From: Mimachlamys varia
Taxonomy: Eukaryota; Mollusca; Bivalvia; Pectinida; Pectinidae
Reading direction: 5' to 3'
Assembly (NCBI GenBank): GCA_947623455.1
Contig: OX392528.1
Location: 57,120,322-57,184,321, forward strand
Length of the DNA: 64,000 nucleotides
Of this stretch, positions 45,701 to 60,700 are shown piece after piece; position 1 is the stretch's first letter, and every line of letters starts with the position of its first letter. The notes beneath the pieces were generated by a model, which ran no database searches, was not told where the DNA came from, and was given only the letters and a program-made list of their open reading frames with translations. The translations under genes and the position numbers were made by a program.

Positions 45701-48700
45701 TCTAGCGACACTGTCTTTAGTAGGATTGTTCTAGCGGCACTGTCTTTAGTAGGATTGTTCTTGCGACACTGTCTTTAGTAGGATTGTTCTAGCGACACTG
45801 TCTTTGGTAGGATTGTTCTAGCGGCACTGTCTTTAGAAGGATTGTTCTATCGACTCCTGTCTTTAGTAGGATTGTTCTAGCGACACTGTCTTTAGTAGGA
45901 TTGTTCTATCGACCCTGTCTTTAGTAGGTTTGTTCTAGCGACACTGTCTTTAGTAGGATTGTTCTAGCGACCCCGTCTTTGGTAGGATTGTTCTATCGGC
46001 ACTGTCTTTAGTAGGATTGTTCTAGCGACACTGTCTTTGGTAGGATTGTTCTAGCGACACTGTCTTTGGTAGGATTGTTCTAGCGACACTGTCTTTAGTA
46101 GGATTGTTCTAGCGACACTGTCTTTGGTAGGATTGTTCTAGCGACACTGTCTTTAGTAGGATTGTTCTAGCGGCACTGTCTTTAGTAGGATTGTTCTAGC
46201 GATACTGTCTTTGGTAGGATTGTTCTAGCGACACTGTCTTTAAAAGGATTGTTCTAGCGACACTGTCTTTAGTAGTCTTGTTCTAGCGACACTGTCTTTA
46301 GTAGGATTGTTCCAGCGATACTGTCTTTAGTAGGATTGTTCTAGCGACACTGTCTTTAGTAGGATTGTTCTAGCGACACTGTCTTTAGTAGTCTTGTTCT
46401 AGCGACACTGTCTTTAGTAGGATTGTTCTAGCGACACTGTCTTTGGTAGGATTGTTCTATCGGCACTGTCTTTAGTAGGATTGTTCTAGCGACACTGTCT
46501 TTAGTAGGCTTGTTCTAGCGACACTGTCTTTAGTAGGATTGTTCTAGCGACACTGTCTTTAGTAGGATTGTTCTAGCGGCCCTGTCTTTAGTAGGATTGT
46601 TCTAGCGACACTGTCTTTAGTAGGATTGTTCTAGCGACACTGTCTTTAGTAGGATTGTTCTAGCGACACTGTCTTTAGTAGGATTGTTCTAGCGACACTG
46701 TCTTTAGTAGTCTTGTTCTAGCGACACTGTCTTTAGTAGGATTGTTCTAGCGACACTGTCTTTAGTAGGATTGTTCTAGCGACACTGTCTTTGGTAGGAT
46801 TGTTCTATCGGCACTGTCTTTAGTAGGATTGTTCTAGCGACACTGTCTTTAGTAGGCTTGTTCTAGCGACACTGTCTTTAGTAGGATTGTTCTAGCGACA
46901 CTGTCTTTAGTAGGATTGTTCTAGCGGCCCTGTCTTTAGTAGGATTGTTCTAGCGGCACTGTCTTTGGTAGGATTGTTCTAGCGACCCTGTCTTTAGTAG
47001 GATTGTTCTAGCGACACTGTCTTTAGTAGGATTGTTCTAGCGACACTGTCTTTAGTAGGATTGTTCTAGCGACACTGTCTTTGGTAGGATTGTTCTAGCG
47101 ACCCTGTCTTTGGTAGGCTTGTTCTAGCGGCACTGTCTTTGGTAGGATTGTTCTAGCGACACTGTCTTTAGTAGGATTGTTCTAGCGGCACTGTCTTTGG
47201 TAGGATTGTTCTAGCGACACTGTCTTTAGTAGGATTGTTCTAGCGGCACTGTCTTTAGTAGGATTGTTCTAGCGACACTGTCTTTAGTAGGATTGTTCTA
47301 GCGACACTGTCTTTGGTAGGATTGTTCTAGCGGCACTGTCTTTAGAAGGATTGTTCTATCGACTCCTGTCTTTAGTAGGATTGTTCTAGCGACACTGTCT
47401 TTAGTAGGATTGTTCTATCGACCCTGTCTTTAGTAGGTTTGTTCTAGCGACACTGTCTTTAGTAGGATTGTTCTAGCGACCCCGTCTTTGGTAGGATTGT
47501 TCTATCGGTACTGTCTTTAGTAGGATTGTTCTAGCGACACTGTCTTTGGTAGGATTGTTCTAGCGACACTGTCTTTGGTAGGATTGTTCTAGCGACACTG
47601 TCTTTAGTAGGATTGTTCTAGCGACACTGTCTTTGGTAGGATTGTTCTAGCGACACTGTCTTCAGTAGGATTGTTCTAGCGGCACTGTCTTTAGTAGGAT
47701 TGTTCTAGCGATACTGTCTTTAGTAGGATTGTTCTAGCGGCACTGTCTTTGGTAGGATTGTTCTAGCGACACTGTCTTTAGTAGTCTTGTTCTAGCGGCA
47801 CTGTCTTTAGCAGGATTGTTCTAGCGATACTGTCTTTAGTAGGATTGTTCTAGCGACACTGTCTTTAGTAGGATTGTTCTAGCGACACTGTCTTTAGTAG
47901 TCTTGTTCTAGCGACACTGTCTTTAGTAGGATTGTTCTAGCGACACTGTCTTTGGTAGGATTGTTCTAGCGACACTGTCTTTAGTAGTCTTGTTCTAGCG
48001 ACACTGTCTTTAGTAGGATTGTTCTAGCGACACTGTCTTTAGTAGGATTGTTCTAGCGACACTGTCTTTAGTAGGATTGTTCTAGCGGCCCTGTCTTTAG
48101 TAGGATTGTTCTAGCGACACTGTCTTTAGTAGGATTGTTCTAGCGACACTGTCTTTAGTAGGATTGTTCTAGCGACACTGTCTTTAGTAGGATTGTTCTA
48201 GCGACACTGTCTTTAGTAGGATTGTTCTAGCGACACTGTCTTTAGTAGGATTATTCTAGCGACACTGTCTTTAGTAGGATTGTTCTAGCGACCCTGTCTT
48301 TAGAAGGATTGTTCTAGCGACCCTGTCTTTAGTAGGATTGTTCTAGCGGCACTGTCTTTAGTAGGATTGTTCTAGCGACCCTGTCTTTAGTAGGATTGTT
48401 CTAGCGGCACTGTCTTTAGTAGGATTGTTCTAGCGACACTGTCTTTAGTAGGATTGTTCTAGCGACCCTGTCTTTAGTAGGATTGTTCTAGCGACTCCTG
48501 TCTTTGGTAGGATTGTTCTAGCGGCACTGTCTTTGGTAGGATTATTCTAGCGACACTGTCTTTAGTAGGATTGTTCTATCGACCCTGTCTTTAGTAGGTT
48601 TGTTCTATCGACACTGTCTTTAGTAGGATTGTTCTAGCGGCACTGTCTTTAGTAGGTTTGTTCTAGCGACACTGTCTTTAGTAGGTTTGTTCTAGCGACA

Positions 48701-51700
48701 CTGACTTTAGTAGGATTGTTCTAGCGACCCTGTCTTTAGTAGGATTGTTCTAGCGGCACTGTCTTTAGTAGGATTGTTCTAGCGTCACTGTCTTTAGTAG
48801 GCTTGTTCTATCGACCCCGTCATTAGATGGATTGTTCTAGCGACACTGTCTTTAGTAGGATTGTTCTAGCGACACTGTCTTTGGTAGGATTGTTCTAGCG
48901 ACACTGTCTTTGGTAGGATTGTTCTAACGACCCTGTCTTTAGTAGACTTGTTCTAGCGACCAAGACTTTAGTAGTCTTGTTCTAGCATCACGGTCTTTAG
49001 TAGTCTTGTTCTAGCGACACTGTCTTTAGTAGTCTTGTTCTAGCGACACTGTCTTTAGTAGGATTGTTCTAGCGACACTGTCTTTGGTAGGATTGTTCTA
49101 GCGACACTGTCTTTAGTAGTCTTGTTCTAGCGACACTGTCTTTAGTAGGATTGTTCTAGCGACACTGTCTTTAGTAGGATTGTTCTAGCGACACTGTCTT
49201 TAGTAGGATTGTTCTAGCGGCCCTGTCTTTAGTAGGATTGTTCTAGCGACACTGTCTTTAGTAGGATTGTTCTAGCGACACTGTCTTTAGTAGGATTGTT
49301 CTAGCGACACTGTCTTTAGTAGGATTGTTCTAGCGACACTGTCTTTAGTAGGATTGTTCTAGCGACACTGTCTTTAGTAGGATTATTCTAGCGACACTGT
49401 CTTTAGTAGGATTGTTCTAGCGACCCTGTCTTTAGAAGGATTGTTCTAGCGACCCTGTCTTTAGTAGGATTGTTCTAGCGGCACTGTCTTTAGTAGGATT
49501 GTTCTAGCGACACTGTCTTTAGTAGGATTGTTGTAGCGGCACTGTCTTTAGTAGGATTGTTCTAGCGACACTGTCTTTAGTAGGATTGTTCTAGCGACCC
49601 TGTCTTTAGTAGGATTGTTCTAGCGACTCCTGTCTTTGGTAGGATTGTTCTAGCGGCACTGTCTTTGGTAGGATTATTCTAGCGACACTGTCTTTAGTAG
49701 GATTGTTCTATCGACCCTGTCTTTAGTAGGTTTGTTCTATCGACACTGTCTTTAGTAGGATTGTTCTAGCGGCACTGTCTTTAGTAGGTTTGTTCTAGCG
49801 ACACTGTCTTTAGTAGGTTTGTTCTAGCGACACTGACTTTAGTAGGATTGTTCTAGCGACCCTGTCTTTAGTAGGATTGTTCTAGCGGCACTGTCTTTAG
49901 TAGGATTGTTCTAGCGTCACTGTCTTTAGTAGGCTTGTTCTATCGACCCCGTCATTAGATGGATTGTTCTAGCGACACTGTCTTTAGTAGGATTGTTCTA
50001 GCGACACTGTCTTTGGTAGGATTGTTCTAGCGACACTGTCTTTGGTAGACTTGTTCTAGCGACCAAGACTTTAGTAGTCTTGTTCTAGCATCACGGTCTT
50101 TAGTAGTCTTGTTCTAGCGACCCCGTCTTTAGTAGTCTTGTTCTATCGACACTGTCTTTAGTAGGATTGTTCTAGCGGCACTGTCTTTAGTAGGTTTGTT
50201 CTAGCGACACTGTCTATAGTAGGATTGTTCTAGCGGCACTGACTTTAGTAGGATTGTTCTAGCGACCCTGTCTTTAGTAGGATTGTTCTAGCGGCACTGT
50301 CTTTAGTAGGATTGTTCTAGCGTCACTGTCTTTAGTAGGCTTGTTCTATCGACCCCGTCATTAGATGGATTGTTCTAGCGACACTGTCTTTAGTAGGATT
50401 GTTCTAGCGACACTGTCTTTAGTAGTCTTGTTCTAGCGGCACTGTCTTTGGTAGGATTGTTCTAGCGACACTGTCTTTAGTAGGATTGTTCTAGCGACCC
50501 CGTCTTTAGAAGGATTGTTCTAGCGACCCTGTCTTTAGTAGGATTGTTCTAGCGGCACTGTCTTTAGTAGGATTGTTCTAACGACACTCTCTTAAGTAGG
50601 ATTGTTCTAGCGACACTGTCTTTGGTAGGATTGTTCTAGCGACCCTGTCTTTAGTAGGATTGTTCTAGCGACACTGTCTTTAGTAGGCTTGTTCTAGCGG
50701 CACTGTCTTTAGTAGGATTGTTCTAGCGACCCCGTCTTTAGAAGGATTGTTCTAGCGACACTGTCTTTAGTAGGATTGTTCTGGCGACACTGTCTTTAGT
50801 AGGATTGTTCTAGCGACACTATATTTAGTAGGATTGTTCTAGCGACACTGTCTTTAGTAGGATTGTTCTAGCGGCACTGTCTTTGGTAGGATTGTTCTAG
50901 CGGCACTGTCTTTAGTAGGATTGTTCTATCGACACTGTCTTTGGTAGGATTGTTCTAGCGGCACTGTCTTTAGTAGGATTGTTCTAACGACACTGTCTTT
51001 AGTAGGATTGTTCTAGCGACCCTGTCTTAAGTAGGATTGTTCTAGCGGCACTGTCTTTAGTAGTCTTGTTCTAGCGACACTGTCTTTAGTAGTCTTGTTC
51101 TAGCGACACTGTCTTTAGTAGGATTGTTCTAGCGACACTGTCTTTAGTAGGATTGTTCTAGCGACACTGTCTTTAGTAGTCTTGTTCTAGCGACACTGTC
51201 TTTAGTAGGATTGTTCTAGCGACACTGTCTTTGGTAGGATTGTTCTATCTTCACTGTCTTTAGTAGGATTGTTCTAGCGACACTGTCTTTAGTAGGCTTG
51301 TTCAAGCGACACTGTCTTTAGTAGGATTGTTCTAGCGACACTGTCTTTAGTAGGATTGTTCTAGCGGCCCTGTCTTTAGTAGGATTGTTCTAGCGACACT
51401 GTCTTTAGTAGGATTGTTCTAGCGACACTGTCTTTAGTAGGATTGTTCTAGCGACACTGTCTTTAGTAGGATTGTTCTAGCGACACTGTCTTTAGTAGGA
51501 TTGTTCTAGCGACACTGTCTTTAGTAGGATTATTCTAGCGACACTGTCTTTAGTAGGATTGTTCTAGCGACCCTGTCTTTAGAAGGATTGTTCTAGCGAC
51601 CCTGTCTTTAGTAGGATTGTTCTAGCGGCACTGTCTTTAGTAGGATTGTTCTAGCGACCCTGTCTTTAGTAGGATTGTTCTAGCGGCACTGTCTTTAGTA

Positions 51701-54700
51701 GGATTGTTCTAGCGACACTGTCTTTAGTAGTCTTGTTCTAGCGACACTGTCTTTAGTAGGATTGTTCTAGCGATACTGTCTTTAGTAGGATTGTTCTAGC
51801 GACACTGTCTTTAGTAGGATTGTTCTAGCGACACTGTCTTTAGTAGGATTGTTCTAGCGACACTGTCTTTAGTAGGATTGTTCTAGCGACACTGTCTTTA
51901 GTAGGATTGTTCTAGCGACACTGTCTTTGGTAGGATTGTTCTATCGGCACTGTCTTTAGTAGGATTGTTCTAGCGACACTGTCTTTAGTAGGCTTGTTCT
52001 AGCGACACTGTCTTTAGTAGGATTGTTCTAGCGACACTGTCTTTAGTAGGATTGTTCTAGCGGCCCTGTCTTTAGTAGGATTGTTCTAGCGGCACTGTCT
52101 TTGGTAGGATTGTTCTAGCGACCCTGTCTTTAGTAGGATTGTTCTAGCGACACTGTCTTTAGTAGGATTGTTCTAGCGACACTGTCTTTAGTAGGATTGT
52201 TCTAGCGACACTGTCTTTGGTAGGATTGTTCTAGCGACCCTGTCTTTGGTAGGCTTGTTCTAGCGGCACTGTCTTTGGTAGGATTGTTCTAGCGACAATG
52301 TCTTTAGTAGGATTGTTCTAGCGGCACTGTCTTTGGTAGGATTGTTCTAGCGACACTGTCTTTAGTAGGATTGTTCTAGCGGCACTGTCTTTAGTAGGAT
52401 TGTTCTAGCGACACTGTCTTTAGTAGGATTGTTCTAGCGACACTGTCTTTGGTAGGATTGTTCTAGCGGCACTGTCTTTAGAAGGATTGTTCTATCGACT
52501 CCTGTCTTTAGTAGGATTGTTCTAGCGACACTGTCTTTAGTAGGATTGTTCTATCGACCCTGTCTTTAGTAGGTTTGTTCTAGCGACACTGTCTTTAGTA
52601 GGATTGTTCTAGCGACCCCGTCTTTGGTAGGATTGTTCTATCGGCACTGTCTTTAGTAGGATTGTTCTAGCGACACTGTCTTTGGTAGGATTGTTCTAGC
52701 GACACTGTCTTTGGTAGGATTGTTCTAGCGACCCTGTCTTTAGTAGGATTGTTCTAGCGACACTGTCTTCAGTAGGATTGTTCTAGCGACACTGTCTTTA
52801 GTAGGATTGTTCTAGCGGCACTGTCTTTAGTAGGATTGTTCTAGCGATACTGTCTTTGGTAGGATTGTTCTAGCGACACTGTCTTTAGAAGGATTGTTCT
52901 AGCGACACTGTCTTTAGTAGTCTTGTTCTAGCGACACTGTCTTTAGTAGTCTTGTTCTAGCGACACTGTCTTTAGTAGGATTGTTCTAGCGACACTGTCT
53001 TTAGTAGTCTTGTTCTAGCGACACTGTCTTTAGTAGGATTGTTCTAGCGACACTGTCTTTGGTAGGATTGTTCTAGCGACACTGTCTTTGGTAGGATTGT
53101 TCTATCGGCACTGTCTTTAGTAGGATTGTTCTAGCGACACTGTCTTTAGTAGGCTTGTTCTAGCGACACTGTCTTTAGTAGGATTGTTCTAGCGACACTA
53201 TCTTTAGTAGGATTGTTCTAGCGGCCCTGTCTTTAGTAGGATTGTTCTAGCGGCACTGTCTTTGGTAGGATTGTTCTAGCGACCCTGTCTTTAGTAGGAT
53301 TGTTCTAGCGACACTGTCTTTAGTAGGATTGTTCTAGCGACACTGTCTTTAGTAGGATTGTTCTAGCGACACTGTCTTTGGTAGGATTGTTCTAGCGACC
53401 CTGTCTTTGGTAGGCTTGTTCTAGCGGCACTGTCTTTGGTAGGATTGTTCTAGCGACACTGTCTTTAGTAGGATTGTTCTAGCGGCACTGTCTTTGGTAG
53501 GATTGTTCTAGCGACACTGTCTTTAGTAGGATTGTTCTAGCGGCACTGTCTTTAGTAGGATTGTTCTAGCGACACTGTCTTTAGTAGGATTGTTCTAGCG
53601 ACACTGTCTTTGGTAGGATTGTTCTAGCGGCACTGTCTTTAGAAGGATTGTTCTATCGACTCCTGTCTTTAGTAGGATTGTTCTAGCGACACTGTCTTTA
53701 GTAGGATTGTTCTATCGACCCTGTCTTTAGTAGGTTTGTTCTAGCGACACTGTCTTTAGTAGGATTGTTCTAGCGACCCCGTCTTTGGTAGGATTGTTCT
53801 ATCGGTACTGTCTTTAGTAGGATTGTTCTAGCGACACTGTCTTTGGTAGGATTGTTCTAGCGACACTGTCTTTGGTAGGATTGTTCTAGCGACACTGTCT
53901 TTAGTAGGATTGTTCTAGCGACACTGTCTTTGGTAGGATTGTTCTAGCGACACTGTCTTCAGTAGGATTGTTCTAGCGGCACTGTCTTTAGTAGGATTGT
54001 TCTAGCGATACTGTCTTTAGTAGGATTGTTCTAGCGGCACTGTCTTTGGTAGGATTGTTCTAGCGACACTGTCTTTAGTAGTCTTGTTCTAGCGGCACTG
54101 TCTTTAGTAGGATTGTTCTAGCGATACTGTCTTTAGTAGGATTGTTCTAGCGACACTGTCTTTAGTAGGATTGTTCTAGCGACACTGTCTTTAGTAGTCT
54201 TGTTCTAGCGACACTGTCTTTAGTAGGATTGTTCTAGCGACACTGTCTTTGGTAGGATTGTTCTAGCGACACTGTCTTTAGTAGTCTTGTTCTAGCGACA
54301 CTGTCTTTAGTAGGATTGTTCTAGCGACACTGTCTTTAGTAGGATTGTTCTAGCGACACTGTCTTTAGTAGGATTGTTCTAGCGGCCCTGTCTTTAGTAG
54401 GATTGTTCTAGCGACACTGTCTTTAGTAGGATTGTTCTAGCGACACTGTCTATAGTAGGATTGTTCTAGCGACACTGTCTTTAGTAGGATTGTTCTAGCG
54501 ACACTGTCTTTAGTAGGATTGTTCTAGCGACACTGTCTTTAGTAGGATTATTCTAGCGACACTGTCTTTAGTAGGATTGTTCTAGCGACCCTGTCTTTAG
54601 AAGGATTGTTCTAGCGACCCTGTCTTTAGTAGGATTGTTCTAGCGGCACTGTCTTTAGTAGGATTGTTCTAGCGACCCTGTCTTTAGTAGGATTGTTCTA

Positions 54701-57700
54701 GCGGCACTGTCTTTAGTAGGATTGTTCTAGCGACACTGTCTTTAGTAGGATTGTTCTAGCGACACTGTCTTTGGTAGGATTGTTCTAGCGACACTGTCTT
54801 TAGTAGTCTTGTTCTAGCGACACTGTCTTTAGTAGGATTGTTCTAGCGACACTGTCTTTAGTAGGATTGTTCTAGCGACCCTGTCTTTAGTAGGTTTGTT
54901 CTATCGACACTGTCTTTAGTAGGATTGTTCTAGCGGCACTGTCTTTAGTAGGTTTGTTCTAGCGGCACTGTCTTTAGTAGGATTGTTCTAGCGACACTGT
55001 CTTTAGTAGGATTGTTCTAGCGACACTGTCTTTGGTAGGATTGTTCTAGCGGCACTGTCTTTAGAAGGATTGTTCTATCGACTCCTGTCTTTAGTAGGAT
55101 TGTTCTAGCGACACTGTCTTTAGTAGGATTGTTCTATCGACCCTGTCTTTAGTAGGTTTGTTCTAGCGACACTGTCTTTAGTAGGATTGTTCTAGCGACC
55201 CCGTCTTTGGTAGGATTGTTCTATCGGTACTGTCTTTAGTAGGATTGTTCTAGCGACACTGTCTTTGGTAGGATTGTTCTAGCGACACTGTCTTTGGTAG
55301 GATTGTTCTAGCGACACTGTCTTTAGTAGGATTGTTCTAGCGACACTGTCTTTGGTAGGATTGTTCTATCGACTCCTGTCTTTAGTAGGATTGTTCTAGC
55401 GACACTGTCTTTAGTAGGATTGTTCTATCGACCCTGTCTTTAGTAGGTTTGTTCTAGCGACACTGTCTTTAGTAGGATTGTTCTAGCGACCCCGTCTTTT
55501 GTAGGATTGTTCTATCGGTACTGTCTTTAGTAGGATTGTTCTAGCGACACTGTCTTTGGTAGGATTGTTCTAGCGACACTGTCTTTGGTAGGATTGTTCT
55601 AGCGACACTGTCTTTAGTAGGATTGTTCTAGCGACACTGTCTTTGGTAGGATTGTTCTAGCGACACTGTCTTCAGTAGGATTGTTCTAGCGGCACTGTCT
55701 TTAGTAGGATTGTTCTAGCGATACTGTCTTTAGTAGGATTGTTCTAGCGGCACTGTCTTTGGTAGGATTGTTCTAGCGACACTGTCTTTAGTAGTCTTGT
55801 TCTAGCGGCACTGTCTTTAGTAGGATTGTTCTAGCGATACTGTCTTTAGTAGGATTGTTCTAGCGACACTGTCTTTAGTAGGATTGTTCTAGCGACACTG
55901 TCTTTAGTAGTCTTGTTCTAGCGACACTGTCTTTAGTAGGATTGTTCTAGCGACACTGTCTTTGGTAGGATTGTTCTAGCGACACTGTCTTTAGTAGTCT
56001 TGTTCTAGCGACACTGTCTTTAGTAGTCTTGTTCTAGCGACACTGTCTTTAGTAGGATTGTTCTAGCGACACTGTCTTTAGTAGGATTGTTCTAGCGGCC
56101 CTGTCTTTAGTAGGATTGTTCTAGCGACACTGTCTTTAGTAGGATTGTTCTAGCGACACTGTCTTTAGTAGGATTGTTCTAGCGACACTGTCTTTAGTAG
56201 GATTGTTCTAGCGACACTGTCTTTAGTAGGATTGTTCTAGCGACACTGTCTTTAGTAGGATTATTCTAGCGACACTGTCTTTAGTAGGATTGTTCTAGCG
56301 ACCCTGTCTTTAGAAGGATTGTTCTAGCGACCCTGTCTTTAGTAGGATTGTTCTAGCGGCACTGTCTTTAGTAGGATTGTTCTAGCGACCCTGTCTTTAG
56401 TAGGATTGTTCTAGCGGCACTGTCTTTAGTAGGATTGTTCTAGCGACACTGTCTTTAGTAGGATTGTTCTAGCGACCCTGTCTTTAGTAGGATTGTTCTA
56501 GCGACTCCTGTCTTTGGTAGGATTGTTCTAGCGGCACTGTCTTTGGTAGGATTATTCTAGCGACACTGTCTTTAGTAGGATTGTTCTATCGACACTGTCT
56601 TTAGTAGGTTTGTTCTATCGACACTGTCTTTAGTAGGATTGTTCTATCGACACTGTCTTTAGTAGGTTTGTTCTATCGACACTGTCTTTAGTAGGATTGT
56701 TCTAGCGGCACTGTCTTTAGTAGGTTTGTTCTAGCGTCACTGTCTTTAGTAGGATTGTTCTAGCGACACTGTCTTTGGTAGGATTGTTCTAGCGACACTG
56801 TCTTCAGTAGGATTGTTCTAGCGGCACTGTCTTTAGTAGGATTGTTCTAGCGACACTGTCTTTGGTAGGATTGTTCTAGCGACACTGTCTTCAGTAGGAT
56901 TGTTCTAGCGGCACTGTCTTTAGTAGGATTGTTCTAGCGACACTGTCTTTAGTAGACTTGTTCTAGCGACCAAGACTTTAGTAGTCTTGTTCTATCGACA
57001 CTGTCTTTAGTAGGATTGTTCTAGCGGCACTGTCTTTAGTAGGTTTGTTCTAGCGACACTGTCTATAGTAGGATTGTTCTAGCGGCACTGACTTTAGTAG
57101 GATTGTTCTAGCGACCCTGTCTTTAGTAGGATTTTTCTAGCGGCACTGTCTTTAGTAGGATTGTTCTAGCGTCACTGTCTTTAGTAGGCTTGTTCTATCG
57201 ACCCCGTCATTAGATGGATTGTTCTAGCGACACTGTCTTTAGTAGGATTGTTCTAGCGACACTGTCTTTAGTAGTCTTGTTCTAGCGGCACTGTCTTTGG
57301 TAGGATTGTTCTAGCGACACTGTCTTTAGTAGGATTGTTCTAGCGACCCCGTCTTTAGAAGGATTGTTCTAGCGACACTGTCTTTAGTAGGATTGTTCTA
57401 GCGGCACTGTCTTTAGTAGGATTGTTCTAACGACACTCTCTTAAGTAGGATTGTTCTAGCGACACTGTCTTTGGTAGGATTGTTCTAGCGACCCTGTCTT
57501 TAGTAGGATTGTTCTAGCGACACTGTCTTTAGTAGGCTTGTTCTAGCGGCACTGTCTTTAGTAGGATTGTTCTAGCGACCCCGTCTTTAGATGGATTGTT
57601 CTAGCGACACTGTCTTTAGTAGGATTGTTCTGGCGACACTGTCTTTAGTAGGATTGTTCTAGCGACACTATATTTAGTAGGATTGTTCTAGCGACACTGT

Positions 57701-60700
57701 CTTTAGTAGGATTGTTCTAGCGGCACTGTCTTTGGTAGGATTGTTCTAGCGGCACTGTCTTTAGTAGGATTGTTCTATCGACCCTGTCTTTGGTAGGATT
57801 GTTCTAGCGGCACTGTCTTTAGTAGGATTGTTCTATCGAGACTGTCTTTGGTAGGATTGTTCTAGCGACCCTGTCTTTAGTAGGCTTGTTCTAGCGGCAC
57901 TGTCTTTAGTAGTCTTGTTCTAGCGACACTGTCTTTAGTAGTCTTGTTCTAGCGACACTGTCTTTAGTAGGATTGTTCTATCGACACTGTCTTTAGTAGG
58001 TTTGTTCTATCGACACTGTCTTTAGTAGGATTGTTCTATCGACACTGTCTTTAGTAGGTTTGTTCTATCGACACTGTCTTTAGTAGGATTGTTCTAGCGG
58101 CACTGTCTTTAGTAGGTTTGTTCTAGCGTCACTGTCTTTAGTAGGATTGTTCTAGCGACACTGTCTTTGGTAGGATTGTTCTAGCGACACTGTCTTCAGT
58201 AGGATTGTTCTAGCGGCCCTGTCTTTAGTAGGATTGTTCTAGCGACACTGTCTTTAGTAGGATTGTTCTAGCGACACTGTCTTTAGTAGGATTGTTCTAG
58301 CGACACTGTCTTTAGTAGGATTGTTCTAGCGACACTGTCTTTAGTAGGATTGTTCTAGCGACACTGTCTTTAGTAGGATTATTCTAGCGACACTGTCTTT
58401 AGTAGGATTGTTCTAGCGACCCTGTCTTTAGAAGGATTGTTCTAGCGACCCTGTCTTTAGTAGGATTGTTCTAGCGGCACTGTCTTTAGTAGGATTGTTC
58501 TAGCGACCCTGTCTTTAGTAGGATTGTTCTAGCGGCACTGTCTTTAGTAGGATTGTTCTAGCGACACTGTCTTTAGTAGGATTGTTCTAGCGACCCTGTC
58601 TTTAGTAGGATTGTTCTAGCGACTCCTGTCTTTGGTAGGATTGTTCTAGCGGCACTGTCTTTGGTAGGATTATTCTAGCGACACTGTCTTTAGTAGGATT
58701 GTTCTATCGACCCTGTCTTTAGTAGGTTTGTTCTATCGACACTGTCTTTAGTAGGATTGTTCTAGCGGCACTGTCTTTAGTAGGTTTGTTCTAGCGACAC
58801 TGTCTTTAGTAGGTTTGTTCTAGCGACACTGACTTTAGTAGGATTGTTCTAGCGACCCTGTCTTTAGTAGGATTGTTCTAGCGGCACTGTCTTTAGTAGG
58901 ATTGTTCTAGCGTCACTGTCTTTAGTAGGCTTGTTCTATCGACCCCGTCATTAGATGGATTGTTCTAGCGACACTGTCTTTAGTAGGATTGTTCTAGCGA
59001 CACTGTCTTTGGTAGGATTGTTCTAGCGACACTGTCTTTGGTAGGATTGTTCTAGCGACCCTGTCTTTAGTAGACTTGTTCTAGCGACCAAGACTTTAGT
59101 AGTCTTGTTCTAGCATCACTGTCTTTAGTAGGCTTGTTCTATCGACCCCGTCATTAGATGGATTGTTCTAGCGACACTGTCTTTAGTAGGATTGTTCTAG
59201 CGACACTGTCTTTGGTAGGATTGTTCTATCGACCCTGTCTTTAGTAGGATTGTTCTAGCGACCCCGTCTTTAGAAAGATTGTTCTAGCGACCCTGTCTTT
59301 AGTAGGATTGTTCTAGCGGCACTGTCTTTAGTAGGATTGTTCTAACGACACTCTCTTAAGTAGGATTGTTCTAGCGACACTGTCTTTGGTAGGATTGTTC
59401 TAGCGACCCTGTCTTTAGTAGGATTGTTCTAGCGACACTGTCTTTAGTAGGCTTGTTCTAGCGGCACTGTCTTTAGTAGGATTGTTCTAGCGACCCCGTC
59501 TTTAGAAGGATTGTTCTAGCGACACTGTCTTTAGTAGGATTGTTCTGGCGACACTGTCTTTAGTAGGATTGTTCTAGCGACACTATATTTAGTAGGATTG
59601 TTCTAGCGACACTGCCTTTAGTAGGATTGTTCTAGCGGCACTGTCTTTGGTAGGATTGTTCTAGCGGCACTGTCTTTAGTAGGATTGTTCTATCGACCCT
59701 GTCTTTGGTAGGATTGTTCTAGCGGCACTGTCTTTAGTAGGATTGTTCTATCGAGACTGTCTTTGGTAGGATTGTTTTAGCGACCCTGTCTTTAGTAGGC
59801 TTGTTCTAGCGGCACTGTCTTTAGTAGGATTGTTCTAACGACACTGTCTTTAGTAGGATTGTTCTAGCGACCCTGTCTTAAGTAGGATTGTTCTAGCGGC
59901 ACTGTCTTTAGTAGTCTTGTTCTAGCGACACTGTCTTTAGTAGTCTTGTTCTAGCGACACTGTCTTTAGTAGGATTGTTCTAGCGACACTGTCTTTAGTA
60001 GGCTTGTTCTAGCGGCACTTTCTTTAGTAGGATTGTTCTAACGACACTGTCTTTGGTAGGATTGATCTAGCGACACTGTCTTTGGTATGATTGTTCTAGC
60101 GACACTGTCTTTAGAAGGATTGTTCTAGCGACACTGTCTTTAGTAGTCTTGTTCTAGCGGCACTGTCTTTGGTAGGATTGTTCTAGCGACACTGTCTTTA
60201 GTAGGATTGTTCTAGCGACCCCGTCTTTAGAAGGATTGTTCTAGCGACCCTGTCTTTAGTAGGATTGTTCTAGCGGCACTGTCTTTAGTAGGATTGTTCT
60301 AACGACACTCTCTTAAGTAGGATTGTTCTAGCGACACTGTCTTTGGTAGGATTGTTCTAGCGACCCTGTCTTTAGTAGGATTGTTCTAGCGACACTGTCT
60401 TTAGTAGGCTTGTTCTAGCGGCACTGTCTTTAGTAGGATTGTTCTAGCGACCCCGTCTTTAGAAGGATTGTTCTAGCGACACTGTCTTTAGTAGGATTGT
60501 TCTGGCGACACTGTCTTTAGTAGGATTGTTCTAGCGACACTATATTTAGTAGGATTGTTCTAGCGACACTGTCTTTAGTAGGATTGTTCTAGCGGCACTG
60601 TCTTTGGTAGGATTGTTCTAGCGGCACTGTCTTTAGTAGGATTGTTCTATCGACCCTGTCTTTGGTAGGATTGTTCTAGCGGCACTGTCTTTAGTAGGAT